Shown here: positions 1 to 12,600 of the stretch, piece by piece
Layout: each line of letters begins with the position of its first letter
How positions within the stretch are numbered: the stretch's first letter is position 1
Assembly: GCA_022410635.1 (NCBI GenBank)
Contig: JAJVDF010000215.1
Location: forward strand, 1,125,451 to 1,189,450
Source of the DNA: Tretioscincus oriximinensis
Lineage: Eukaryota > Chordata > Lepidosauria > Squamata > Gymnophthalmidae
Reading direction: 5' to 3'
Length of the DNA stretch: 64,000 nucleotides
Notes under the pieces: model-generated
Database searches by the model: none
What the model was told of the DNA's origin: nothing
What the model saw: only the letters and a program-made list of their open reading frames with translations
Made by a program: the position numbers and the translations under genes

Positions 1-1329
1 TACCATGATAGACCATATAAAGATAATATGCTTTAAAAAGTCTGAAAACCACAAGCTTAGGTGTGAGCATCTGGCTCTCTGTAACCCTAAAAGAATGGAA
101 NCCAGGAAGCCCATATGAAGGAGTAACATGCAATGTATGATTTAAGAAAAAACCTTTAAGACACAGATTCATACAGACTTCCTGAGAAGTAGAACTCACT
201 TTAAGGGCAAATCAACAGGACCTACTGATTAAGTGTGCCAAGGTAAAGGAGTACCAAAACTGCCCTGGAGAACTGGAATTATGTTGTTGTAATTTTTTAA
301 AAAAGTCATATACCTCCAAATACATTATATACTATCATCAAATCACCCCATGCAACACCCCTCCTCAGGTCCTTATCGAGCAGTCTTGGGATCAGCATAA
401 GAATCTCTGAGGTAGCATCCTCTCCACGTGATCAGAGATCTCTTAGAGGGAACAACGAGAAAATTTACACCACCTGGTGCAGCCATTTTACCGTAAGTGA
501 CATAATGTTGATGTCACTTCTATTTGTTTCTGGAGAAATGGCGCCCAGGGTGATAACACTTCCTGGTCACGCCTAGAAAGTGACATCACTTTTGACATCA
601 TTTCCTATCACACCCAGGAAGTGACAGCTTAAAGTTTTCTCATGCATTTTGTACAAGAGATAACTCAAAGCTGCTTGAGGTTTTCAGTGTCCCTGCCAGA
701 TATTTGGCTTCCGGGAGATCCCATCATTGCTATCAAGAAGAGTTCTGCTACTTTCTCCAATAAACTTCTTCTCTTTCCAATGAATGAGAATATTTCTCAA
801 AAATATTCTCATTCATTGATAATAGTTTATGCCATTTCATTACAGTCTTTTGTCCTTAACAGGTCAAACTCATACTATTATATGATATACGCATGCTATC
901 CTTTTATGAGCCAGTCAGAACTCTCCATTTCTGTTAACACTGTTGACAAAGCAGCCATTAACAATTGTTCAACTAAGTATACATCATCCTCAGGTAAGTC
1001 GGACATCAATAATATTGANCTCCACTTTTTTGCATATATTTAATTGATGCACTTTCACCCAGTTGCATTTCTTGCCTCCAGGCACTTCCCTCTACTTAAA
1101 AGGATTAACTCTGCAATTTAGCTGTTTTTCTCAGTTTGTTAATCCCCATACCACACTTACATGTCCTTTGTCAATCTCCTACACTCAGTTTTCTATAAAG
1201 ACTGTCCTTGACATTGGTCCTTAACATCTGAAGTAGATGTGCCTACAAAAGCTCATGCTGCCTACCTTTCTCTGTTAAGTTGCCAAGTGCTACAAGCCCC
1301 CTTGCTGGACCACCAATAACTATATGCAT
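1..1329. other. No gene recognised
   Basis: AT-rich DNA. The frame at 642-1043 has no family features. A short segment at 485-640 (GATGTCACTTC, CACTTCCTGG, GTGACATCAC) resembles the dispersed repeat at 16230. Confidence 0.6.
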
Positions 1330-1600
1330 TCTTCTTTACCTCCATATTCTCTGGGAATCAAAAATATTAGGACTTCCATGGTTATCAAGTCCAACCCCAT
1401 TGTCCAGTCTCTGTTTGAAGACTTCTATTAAAGAAGAACTCACAGCCTCCTCTGGCAACCTGTTCCTCTGGCTGAACCCGTGTTCTTCTTGTCCAAACGT
1501 TTTTTCTCTAATATCTAATCTGTATCTATTCCCTTGCAATTTCATCCCATCACTTCCACTCCTTCCTTGTGGATGTGAAAATAGGCCTGATTATTCTATA
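1330..1600 (-). mobile_element. CR1 LINE 3' fragment (antisense)
   Basis: Read on the - strand, 1336-1545 codes for residues such as KLQGNRYRLDIREKTF and EVFKQRLD, which align with the C-terminus of the CR1 protein at 20450-20600. It is short, diverged and followed by a degenerate 3' UTR (CAAGTCCAACCCCATTGTCC on the + strand). Confidence 0.8.
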
Positions 1601-1604
1601 CTAT

Positions 1605-2825
1605 GATGGCTGTAGGTACAGGAACAACAAAAAGAAGAAACTGGTTGTGCGTGTGACCTGTGCAGTATATGCAAGACTGTAGCAGAGTGCTCATCACGTC
1701 ATATATCTATACTTAAGCAGGATGGGCATNTATATGTGGAGCATGACTCCCTGGAGCTGTCCTCACTAACTGGGGCATCTGTCTTTTTCTCTTTGGCTTC
1801 TCTATTGCAAGGAGGTGAGCAGCAAAGAACAGGCACCCCAGTCAGGAATCCAGTTTACATGATTGTTGAACTCATACATGCCCTTTTCTTTTCTTAGCCA
1901 TTGGGAACAGTTGCTCAACTTGAAGGCCCATTGAGGAGCAGCCACACATTTTCATACACAGACAATGAATCACAGCACTCAAGATACCACTAATCTATTG
2001 AAGCTCTTCTTCCCCAGTTTGATTCCAGGTAAATTCTTAGATGTAACATAATACAACAGGGAAGTCACCGCACCCAGAGAGCATGTCAGAACTTCTATTC
2101 AAGATGAGCAAATATGGGTGCGTGTCTGACAGTTTATAGCAAGGCTGATTAAAGAGCAAGATCATTTCCCTTGCAGCCAACACAACCACCTTACCTATCC
2201 ACCTACCCTGTGTTCCTCGTGCCTTAAAGCAGGGATGGGGAAAGCTTGGCCTGTGTGCCAGTAATGGCTCACGGAGCACTTTGATCTAGACTGCAAATCT
2301 CCCTCTCCCTTCACCACGTCTGCACAGGAGGACGGGTAGAGTCAGCATCAGCTGCTGTGCTTTTTACAGGAAGACGGGACCGGCTTTCCATGCATGNGAT
2401 TGGGAGCAAAGGGCTGGGGGGCGGGGTAGGGATCTGGAGTGGGGGAGAAGAAATTGCCCCCTCCCCCAGGTGATTTTACAAATATCAAAAAGGCCCTTCA
2501 CACATACAAAAAAAGGTTCTTCACCCGTCTTAAAGGAACAGATGCAAAGATAAAAAGGAGTTTGTCACTGTAAGAGGCTCACAGTCAGAGACTGCCTGCT
2601 TCATCCGGTATGCGAAGGCAAGGGCTCATCTTTCTATTAATACTTGTGGGAATAACTTGGCCAAATGAGTAGGCAAAGAAACAACACTGCAAAGTCCCAG
2701 GGCAAAGTGCCAAAGTTCAACTGAACGAAGAGATCCAAGGCGAAGTAATACCTAGTTTCTTTCCCTTGAAATCAAAACAACTGGAAAGCATTGGCTCTCT
2801 CAAAAAGCACTGGCTTAGAAAACTA
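1605..2825. other. No gene recognised
   Basis: CAGGGATGGGGAAAGC at 2230 resembles one end of a hAT-type element, but the other end was not found. Frames here are short and non-informative. Confidence 0.6.
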
Positions 2826-2829
2826 AAAA

Positions 2830-4255
2830 AAATGTATTTTTTAAAAGTTTTTATTGTTTTTCAACCAAAAATACTTAACATAAAAATATAAATACATACA
2901 TTAAGATTTAACATAAAACAATTTCAGTTTCTTAATCCATTATACGTTTTCAATCTTCAGTATAATATTTTGGTATACACATATAACCCCAACCCATAAT
3001 TCCCACCCCCACCCAGAGAAGATTTAGATTACATTAAACAAACAAGAATTTTTCTACAATCTGAGACATAATTCAATTGTTGCCAACAGTTCAGGGCCTC
3101 ACCACCTATTGATTGACAATATATCACTAGTTTTTTCCAGTTTCTCATCCATTTGTTTTTTACTTTAGTATTAACATCTCTCAGTTCCGTTGTATATTCC
3201 CCTATGATCTGATCAGCTATATAATGTTGCCAAAGGCTAAAATGGAATTTGGATGAGTCTTTCCACCTGTAGGCAATGACTGCATGTGCAGCCATCATCA
3301 TTTGCTCAACTAGATATTTATCATCAGTGATTGTTCCTTGGTGAATCTGAAAGAGCACCAGCTCTTTGGATTTATTTAAGGCATATCCTAAAATATTATC
3401 CATTTCTGTCCATATGCTATTCCAAAATGTTCTTACTATTGGGCAATCCCAAAGTAAATGTATGTATATTGCTCTAGTCCCACATCCATGCCAGCATATA
3501 GGACTTATATTGTGATTAAAATGAGATAGTTGACAGGGGGTCCTATACCACCTACTCGTTATTTTCATTTGTAACTCTTTGAATGTTGTGCTTTTAATTC
3601 TTTCAATTTTCTCCCATTTGTTTTTCATTTCTTCCTTGTTAATCGATAAATCAGTTGCCCACAATTCATGATGCTAAGTTATCACAGACATGATCTGCAA
3701 TTAATTTATAGAGCTCCCCGCCCATCCCTTTTGAGTCCTTAAGTCCATTGATAAAGATGTCCTCCATTTTTGTATTGGCCGTTTTCATTTCCCCATACTG
3801 TTGAATCTTATTTCTTACATGTATCNTTTGTAGCCATCTATGATTGCCCAGAATCAAACTCAAATCATTATTAGATATAATATTCCCATTAGAGTGATCT
3901 TTTATCATTATATTGTGAAATTCTAGTCTTTTTATATCTTCTGAAGAAATAATATTTATTCTGTTTATTTCTCTAGTTGAGCAAATCTTTGGTATTCCTG
4001 TAGTTAGATTGATCTGCCATTTTTTCCAAATACTTAATACAGTTTTAACTGTTTTGGTNCAGTTTCTTAACAGGGACCGATCGATTTTTAAGATTATAAA
4101 TGATTGGTTTTTCCCATNTATTTAGTCTTCTTTCNATCCTTACCCATTTATTGTTGCGATATTCTAATTGAAATAAATTTCTAAGGTGGAATGCTTCATA
4201 ATAGTTTTTAATGGATGGGAAGTTCCACCCTCCCTTATTTCGCAAAATGCAAGCT
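2830..4255 (-). mobile_element. L1-type LINE, decayed ORF2 C-terminus and 3' end
   Basis: Frames at 3029-3664, 3666-3908 and 4045-4245 on the - strand together give the end of an L1 ORF2. NKGGWNFPSIKNYYEAFHLR matches the region after the reverse transcriptase. CWHGCGTRAIYIHLLWDCPIVRTFWNSI-type spacing is the C-terminal Cys/His knuckle, followed by RWKDSSKFHFSLW. Stops and frameshifts separate the three frames. The AT-rich 3' end near 2830 carries an A-rich tail on the - strand. Confidence 0.85.
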
Positions 4256-4494
4256 GGCTAACAAATGTCAAGTTCAATTTATGACAGAGGTCTCAGCATA
4301 AAAATTGCAACAGAGATTTGCACCTTTAATAGCTGCAGAAAAGAAACATTTCACCAGGTGCAACTTCTAATGCCTGCTTCTACTTTATTAAAAGTAGAAA
4401 CGTGTATGCCATTTTTAAAATGGGAACTCTACTAGAAAAACATAGATTGTTAATCCATTTACTTGGTTTGATCCACTTTAAAGAATCCAGTTTA

Positions 4495-4772
4495 TTGTGT
4501 CTCCCTGAAAATAAGCCCTAGCCTAAATTTTCAGGATGCTCCAAATATAAGCCCTACTCCAAAAATAAGCCCTAATTACAGGAATGGAGAGTGAGAGAGG
4601 GCAACGGAGGCAGAGGAAGGAAGAAAAGCAGAAAAGAAACAAGAAGGAAGGAAAAGTAATAAAGATTTTAATTTTTTTTGTTCAAGAATAATTGCAGATT
4701 GTTGTTAATGGATAAATAAGACATTCCCTGAAAATAAGCCCCCAAATNAGACTTATTTCCGGGGAAACACAG
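4495..4772. mobile_element. Short inverted-repeat element with TA target duplication
   Basis: The ends are inverted repeats of about 20 bp (TGTGTCTCCCTGAAAATAAG left; complement of CTTATTTCCGGGGAAACACA right) with further internal AAATAAGCCC repeats. The element is flanked by TA on both sides (4493-4494 and 4773-4774), as expected for Tc1/mariner-type non-autonomous elements. The interior contains a purine-rich stretch at 4580-4660. No coding capacity. Confidence 0.55.
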
Positions 4773-4774
4773 TA

Positions 4775-7700
4775 GCTTGATCCAGATTTGCAGCAACAAT
4801 ACATGTCTGACATAGACTCTCAGGCGCCGTAGGGCAGATAAACAAAATGAGGTCATGAGAGCCTGAAAATTTAAATTTTAAATTTACAAACAGCTGGATT
4901 GCCCCAGTAGCTATGCCCCTGATGTCTGCATGAGGCAAACTGAACCATTTCGAAGTGGGACAAGATGTGCTAGCATGCAAATGCAACATTGCTAAACCAA
5001 TGACAAAACAGCAGCCTCTGGTGACACAGTGGGAACCTCTGTGCTACCTTTTACCAAAAGTTCCTGTCACACAAATGCAGGGGGGCACTGCTGTTTGCTT
5101 GATCCAAATGCTCCCTGGCTTGCATTGAAGAAGCTTCAAAGCTGGCAGCATTCCTCAGCAGAAAGAATTGAAGGGCACAAAAGGCAAAGGTGATATGAAG
5201 GTGACGCAAAGTGAATGACTGGACAGAGCACAAACATTTCTTGCATTTTGTTAAGAAATGGGCCCTACTCTTTAAAACTGCTTACCCTGACAAAATGCTT
5301 CAACCAAACTCTCTATAATGGCCTCATTCTGCAACAAGAAGTTAACATCCTGGCTTACCTACTTACCTTTCTTCACGATATAATTGTCAACTGTAATATT
5401 CATTTTCAATGTGTTAGAGCAGTAATGTTCAGCCCTCCCTCCTCATGTACCCCCTTTTCTAAGGACCAGAGATTGCTTTCCTATATGTATGAAAAGATTA
5501 TATGAAACACTATCAAGCTTATGTTGTCAAATGCAAAAGATCTCAACAGATATTGTTGAATGTTTTGTTATTGTTGCATGTGGGAGAGTTCAACATTCCG
5601 AGGTATAATGACCAATAACAAGGTTCGGAACTTTGGCAGCCTCCGCAGACCAGAGTCCTGGGTTGGAAACTGCCTAAAAGACAGAAAACTGGGAAATAAA
5701 TGAACAGTTCTGAGTGGAAAGATGTGAGAAATGGAATACCCCAGTATGGGAGGGAAAGGAAGGAAATAATGGAAGAAGAAAGGAAGGAATGGATGAAAAA
5801 TGGAGAAGGAAGATAAAGGAAAAAAGAAAGAAAAAAATGAAAAGAGGGAACGAAACGAAGAAGCAGCAAGTGAAAGGGAGATGAGAAGAGGCAAAGGAGG
5901 CAGGGAGTGGGTAGAGGCATGGATGGGAGAAAGAAGAGAGGCTAGAGCCNATTGCATTATCATAATGCAACAGGCTACAGTTTTTTTTAAAAGAGGATGC
6001 AAAACTAAGTCTATCACATTATCTGAGCAGGGTATGGCTCTTGCAGCCTCTGCCATGGTCACATGAACTGGATCTAAACGCATAGATGCTACGGCTTAAA
6101 AGAAGTTAAACAATGTGATCATACATGTAGACTTGATTACTCTTTTCTACCACTAATCTGTTTTAGGGGCTTCTTAGCACACATCATCTGGATTAGTAGC
6201 CCAGGCAGACAATGTATTAGTAAGCACCTTAAAATGCGTTAGTAAGGCTAAACATAAAGGACCACAGTTTCTGGGCATGCCAGAGATCAGTTCAACAGGG
6301 ACCTAACTCACCCCAAATGCAATTGGGGAAAATGAAAGAAATTGCTGTGGACTGAGCCAAACTATCTCCCACCCCCACCCCTAATATTATACAGTCAACT
6401 TAGAAAGATTTCAAAGTGACATCTGTGTTACTCTTTGTTCAGAAAGTCCATTAAGGTTTTTTGTAAGATTTTTGAGACTAACAAGATGCATCTGAAGACA
6501 GACTTGTCCATGAAGAAACATGACACCCACCTAACTCTTGCTAGTCTCCACAATGCTANAAGACGCCCTGAACTTAGAAAAAAAGCAGATTTCTTGAATT
6601 TCAGGCAGGAATTTTGGACCTTGGGACTGAACATGCAGTTTTATGCATGCAAAATGAGAATTCCACTACTGAGCCAAAGCACCTTCACTGACTAACCTCC
6701 TTTTATTATTTAAGTCCTATCCACCTTATTTTTAGCAGAGATGGATTCTGAAAGCAGCTAGCAGCTACAATCCACACAGAGGATCAGGAAAAGCAGGGGT
6801 ATATTAGTGAGTCCAGAGAAGCCTCTTCTCCTGTCTCCCCACTCTAAGCTGGTGATAACAATCTCGGCATTTTCTACCAGATGGAGGGGCAAAAGTGCAG
6901 CTGCACTCTGGGGCTAACAGATGGTTAAAAAAATTGCCAGGCCACAGAAAAAGTATTTCAATGATCTGTATAGCTTAAAAGAAGCCATTTGACATTGGGG
7001 CAGAACTGGAAAAATTCCGTGCAGCTAATCGCCCAGGACATTCCTGGAAATTAAAAACTAATGCCGAGGAATTTGTATTTTGCTTCTAAGTCATAGTATC
7101 ATACCAAAGGAAAAAAGAGGGGCAGCTAGCATCATTTCTCTTTCAAAGTATATATATGGATTGGTGTGTTCTAGTCTAAATGTTACAACCATTTCATAGT
7201 ATGGACTTGACCAATATTCTATGAAGTGAATTAGAAGAAACATGTATGAACGAGGTGAATAATAGAGGTGAAAGATATTCATCCGTTTCTCTCTCAGGTT
7301 CCCCCCTTCCACTCTTTCAATACAGCCAGTACCTTTGGATATAACATATTTTTTCACTACTAAAAAAAAAGGCTTTGATTTATTTATTTTACAGTGGTGA
7401 TGGGAACAGATTGTTCTCTTCCAAATAAAAAAGGACAAAGAAGACCCCTTGTTCCATGGACTTGTATCTTTTCCCTATCAGAATGTTGTTCTCAAATGCC
7501 GTTTCATTTTCCTTTAAGCAAATAAAAGGAGGCCTTTTACCAATACGTAATGAAAGAAGCAGCATGCTGTCTCGAACCACACTGAGATGAAAACTGACTT
7601 GTCCCTGACCCATGGTGTTTTCAGACTCTGGACTGCAAACAATGCTTTATCCCCCCAAACTGCTTCCTAGCTTGCAAATGGGTAGAATATAGTGGAACCC

Positions 7701-7930
7701 ACTGAAAGCTGAAACATCTTTGCCCTGGATTCCAGGCCTGGACTGTAAAATAATACTGGGTAAGCAGGATAGAATTTTGAGAGCTACCTTTGGTCAATTG
7801 CTGTTCATTACTTATTTGTCACCCTCACAGACCTTCAAGCTGCATTAAAGTGATTCCTAATTTATATGCCTTGCTGTACTTACTTTGCTGTGACACTAAT
7901 TCTATTTTTATGTATGTATGTGTGTGTTTG
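4775..7930. other. No gene recognised apart from a GA-rich tract
   Basis: Unique-looking intergenic or intronic DNA. Open frames up to 171 codons are composition artefacts over 5543-6083. Confidence 0.6.
5750..5960. repeat. GA-rich low-complexity tract
   Basis: Purine-rich imperfect (GGAA)n/(GAAA)n sequence on the + strand. It produces several long overlapping open frames on both strands that are artefacts of composition (Lys/Glu/Arg-rich or Ser/Phe/Pro-rich), not genes. Confidence 0.9.
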
Positions 7931-7933
7931 TTT

Positions 7934-8150
7934 GAGAGCCTATTTGGTGTAATAATAGAATATCTTGTAGTTTCCCAGTTTGATTCCACACTTCTCCATG
8001 AAGCCAGCTGGGTGATTTTGGGCTAAACACTCTCAGTCCCACCTACTTCACAGGGTATCTGTTGTGGGGACAGAAAAAAAGCTATGGGCACTCCCAAGAC
8101 CCTAAATATATATACCTCAGGGTATGTATGAAGGGATGAATAAAAAATAA
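7934..8150 (+). mobile_element. Sauria-type tRNA SINE, diverged
   Basis: Starts GAGAGCCTATTTGGTGTAATA and contains GTTTCCCAGTTTGATTCCACA (B-box region), CCAGCTGGGTGATTTTGGGC and a GTCTGTTGTGGGGA-like core, ending near AAGGGATGAATAAAAAATAA. It aligns over its length with the better copies at 42019 and 57903. Confidence 0.8.
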
Positions 8151-10690
8151 TCAGTAGGTCCATGCCTACAGTCACTCTATGATCCAGATCATGATAATTT
8201 CTTGGACTGGAACAGCACTATCTGCACTGCAGTGGGGATTCTTGCCCAGCCCTCATAAAGGCTTCAAGCTCACACAAATTTCAAAGCTAGTCTTCAATAT
8301 GGTTCTTAGCCTTGAAGCCCCAGGGGATTCACCCTGGAAATGCACTTTGATGTGCCACTGAAATGGGTCTTCTAGTAGGCTGAAAAACTAAAGGCACAAA
8401 CCTTTCACGCTAACATACTGGTAGTTCTTTGATACTGAGAACTGTTGGTATCCAGAACAGAAGTCGTCTGATCTGGATTATTCTCCATCTGGTGCTGACA
8501 CAGGGTATTAGCAAAGGCAGCAGTACATACATGCAGACATTAGAAGACCTGAAAAGGACTATAGAGAATAGTAATTTGGAATGATGGTATAGAAAGACCT
8601 TATGAACCAACTCTGAAAGACATTAATTTACTGAAGACAATTCAGCCAGTAAATGGGTTGAGCTTGAAATTAATTCTAGGTCTATTTCCCTTCTGAGCCC
8701 TAACTGTTGCCATTTTTAAGAACATTAACTCAAAGGATGCATTTCGCCACCTGCCAAACCTTTAAAGAACAAAAAAAGCTTGCTACTACAATAATTATAA
8801 GATGTGGTTTTAAGATATAACGGAAGTATTAAATTTTATGACTGTGATCCACCTTAAGGACATATAATTTATAAAATGAAAATAAATGCCTTTATTCCAA
8901 CCAGTCCTCACACATTTTTATTTTATTTTATTTTATTTTGGGGGGGAGGGGGGGTTGTTATATTTTTCCCTTACTGTCTCAAATGAGACACGTCACCCTA
9001 AACCTTTCTTTGCTAAGTGATATACAAAAATTGAACGTTTTTTGCTATCAAGGAATTAATTATGATTGGCAAACTTTCACCTGAAGGTGAAGGACCTGGA
9101 GAGAAAATATCATCTGCCAAAACTCTGTTGGCGGACTATTTTAGGGAACAAAGGCCACAAACCAGTATTTTTCATTTTCTTCTGAAACTGTTACTTCTTG
9201 AAAATTTATCTGCTGACACTGACTTGGAAATATTTCACACAGACAGATATCCTAGAGNATTGGAAAAAGTGAACAAGTCTTTCCCCTTTCATCCTCTCTC
9301 CTCAAACAAGGTTCTTTAGTTCCAGGGTACTCAGTTCAAGCAGAGGTCCTGTCATAATGGAAACTATCTTGCTCTGAAGTAAATCTTCAGAGAGCTGCCT
9401 CTTTTTGGATATAATTCATCTTCCTGTTCATCATAATCTTAATACAGCTCTATGAAGAAGAGCAAACACAAAGGTTCAATATAGGAACTTTTATGACCAA
9501 GAGATCATCTAAGTTCTAGATTTGCTCCGGACCTTAGTGAGATGCTGGCGTGACTCTGGTATCCCAACATCATGAAAACATCTTGTGAAAGTAAAAAACA
9601 CACACACAGAAATTAAACACACAGACATTATTGATATGCAGTTTTGTTCTTCCTAGTTTGACTCTTGTTAGTTGCCTCAAGTAATTACAAAGCAGGTGAA
9701 TGCAAGCACACAGTCTATATATTTCCCAGAATCACAATAGCTCCTGGAGGCTCTGCGATTGGACAATATTTGGATGAATCCTAATGCCTGGAGTGATGTC
9801 ATCAACATTCTAAAGCCAGGGCCAGACTGGCAGAGGTTGACATGGAACTTGGCCCAGCACAACAGCCGGAACTGGAAAGGAACAACATACNAAGAGGCAA
9901 GGGGAAACATGGCGGGGGGAGAAAGAGTAAGCTAAACTCCCTCATTGCATTAAACTCATTCAATGGGCTTATTCCACTAGTAAGTAAATTAAATATTGAG
10001 TTGGAGTTAGCACAATTCTGCCACTTTTGACACTGTAGTATAAATTGTGTTCATTACGGTATAGAGGTTCTTGTATCTTGTTTGGTCAAAATGCTATTGG
10101 TATATTATAATATTAGAATCATTTGTGTCATCAAAAAGCAAGGACCCAACCTCCCTTATTCAAACTGGATACCTAGCCTGTACTATTATACTGGAGGAGG
10201 CTTATTTTCATGTATCAGCTGTCTCTTGTTCAAATAATTGCACCATTATTTGAGACTGGAAAGAAAAATGTTTCCCCTCTTTCCAACTCTCAAAGAAAAC
10301 TCTAGAATTTGTTTGCGTCCCTATAGCTTTCTATTTCTGATTCCCAAGAATGTGCACATACATGTACCATAGGGCATACACATCTGTATACTTCTGTAAA
10401 AAGGATCTGTGCATATATTAATTTCTCTANATAAGCTTTGCACATGAGATCTGCATATACACACACCTCTCCATACAGGGCTTGCACATAGGTACATTGC
10501 TCTATATAGGACCACATATTCAACTCTGTGACATAGGGCTTAAACATAAGCTTTTGTGCCTAGGGCTTGCACATATGTACACTTCTATCCATATTCTATG
10601 TACATATGCATTTCTCTGTACAACCAAGATGCTTAACAGGCAAAAGACAGTACACATACAATGTGAACCAGGATCTTACAGACTGCCACC
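8151..10690. other. No gene recognised
   Basis: Contains a (TTTTA)n and G-run tract at 8915-8955 and short CA repeats at 9597-9610 and 10430-10470. Nothing with coding character. Confidence 0.6.
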
Positions 10691-10693
10691 CTA

Positions 10694-10990
10694 TGTGATG
10701 AAGATGAAGAAGAAAATGAAGAAGATGAAGAAGNACTGGGTCGTTATACCCCGCTTTTCTCACCTTTAAAGGGACTCAAAGTGGCTTACAAGGGTATTTT
10801 TGCCCAAAGGTTTACATTCTATCTTCCCCACCAGGTTATGGTGATTCCCATGTATCTACTTGCAGTCAATTGTAATTTCTTACAATTCATGCTTTCGAAT
10901 AGCTGGGTTGGCTAGAGCTACAGGCTAGTGGAAGGTGCTCACCACTCCCCATGTCCGATACAGAGCTTCCAAACCCCTTCTCCCAGATGA
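10694..10990 (-). mobile_element. tRNA-derived SINE with (TTC)n tail, antisense
   Basis: On the + strand the copy starts with a GAAGATGAAGAAG purine tail, then TTATACCCCGCTTTTCTCACC, GGCTTACAAGGGTATTTTTG, CCATGTATCTACTTGCAGTC and a degenerate tRNA-like head. It is the same family as 43294-43600. Confidence 0.85.
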
Positions 10991-12224
10991 GAGCTATAAG
11001 GAGCACTAAGTGATAATAACAACAGCTACATCTGCAGTATCCAAGCTAAGTACAAATCTGTCAGGTAACCACTACGAAGCATTCCTTTCCCAGTCTTAAA
11101 CAAGGATATGAAAAGGGTATAAGCAATGTTAACCTTCATCATGCCCCAGCAGCAAAACAATTGTCCAAGTATACAGTCTGCAACTGATTTGCTGAGGAAT
11201 AAATAATGTTCAAAACAACCTTAATACATCTTGGAATGTTTGGCTCTTGCAAGCAACAGCTGCTATCCCAGTCTGAGCTTAAGCACCTTAAAAATTGATA
11301 ACTGAGCTTTGAGCAATTCTTAGACTGTGGTCTACAGATTGCTAACAGAATTCAGTTCATTTCTAAGTTTTTCCACTCCCCAGACCACAACAACGAGAAG
11401 AAAATGATTAACAGGAAAGGGGTTTCAATGAGGTTTCAGCATCAGGTTGATGAGGGATTCTGTTTAGATCCATTTGTCAGCAATGCTTTCAAGTCCTAAA
11501 AGGTCTCTCTCGTGTCTCTGCCCCTCCCTGTGGACACACACNGAGCTTCACCACACAGGAAGTCATACGTATGCAGTTGCTAATGCAACTCAGCATTGGC
11601 TAACAACACAACTGTGTGAAAGGGTGAGATCAGATTCTGGATAGTACATACCGCAAGTCAATATTACTTATTATTGCTATCATTATTCTTGATATTGGCC
11701 AACAGTGCCTAGGATATTGCTGTTGTCATTACATAATTACATTATTCCCACACAGAACATTTGGATCATAATGTTTTCTTCCCAACTCCCTACCCCCCAA
11801 AAAATTAACAAATGGAATTTATATAGATCTAGCAATAGACCTTATCCATAGTTTGCTCCTGACATTTCCTCTCTTCTCCTCCCCATATTCCATGAATTTT
11901 ATCCACCTATATCATCTAGTTGAACATTCCCTCTTCCCTTCAAATGTACATTTATTTATTTTGAAAAAAAAAATATTAATTGGTCCATCATATCTTGCCA
12001 TCTAATAACTGCTNATTTCCCTCTTTTCACCCTAGAACTACTAGTGCCATGACTGCCCAACACAGCTGTCTCATCACATTGATCTATTTCCATTATCTCC
12101 TCTTCCAATTGAGCTATAAAGATTGCTATTTCGTTATTTAAAATTATAGTATCACCAAAACCTGTTTCATATCTTCCCTAATTTTCTTCCCACTTTTTTT
12201 TGTATGAACATCTCACATTCCCAT
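10991..12224. other. No gene recognised
   Basis: Mostly AT-rich; no repeat ends or coding motif seen. Confidence 0.55.
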
Positions 12225-12600
12225 AGGCGATGTACATAAAAAAAACAAAATAGGAGCCCTGCGGAAGAAAGCCATAGCCCATACAGTCCAGCATTTTGTC
12301 TCACAAAAGAGACCCACCAGTTGGACCTGGGCAGTCCCAAGCAGAAGACATAACCTCCACCTATTCTTGACTCCATGCAAATGGTTTTTCAATAATACTG
12401 CCTGTTGCTCCATCCAGAGGTGGTATCAAGGCATTAATCTTAGTAGCTATTGATATCCCTGGCTTTCATGAATTTGTCTAGTCCTATCTTAAAACTATGC
12501 AGGCTGCAAGCTACCACTACTGAAAGTAAATTCCATAGACCAATGATCCTCTAGGTAAAATAATAAAATATCCCCATCTGTAAAGAAAGGTTAACCAATG
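12225..12600 (-). mobile_element. CR1/L3-type LINE 3' end (antisense)
   Basis: The + strand reads GGAGCCCTGCGGAAG, GTCCAGCATTTTGTCTCACA, GACCTGGGCAGTCC and later GAATTTGTCTAGTCC, the reverse complement of the 3' end of the LINE family present in sense orientation at 51602-52290. A diverged 5'-truncated copy. Confidence 0.85.

Noticed and set aside
5543..6083. Four long overlapping frames on both strands
   Set aside because: All lie on a GA/CT-rich tract; their Ser/Phe/Pro or Lys/Glu/Arg bias is explained by base composition.
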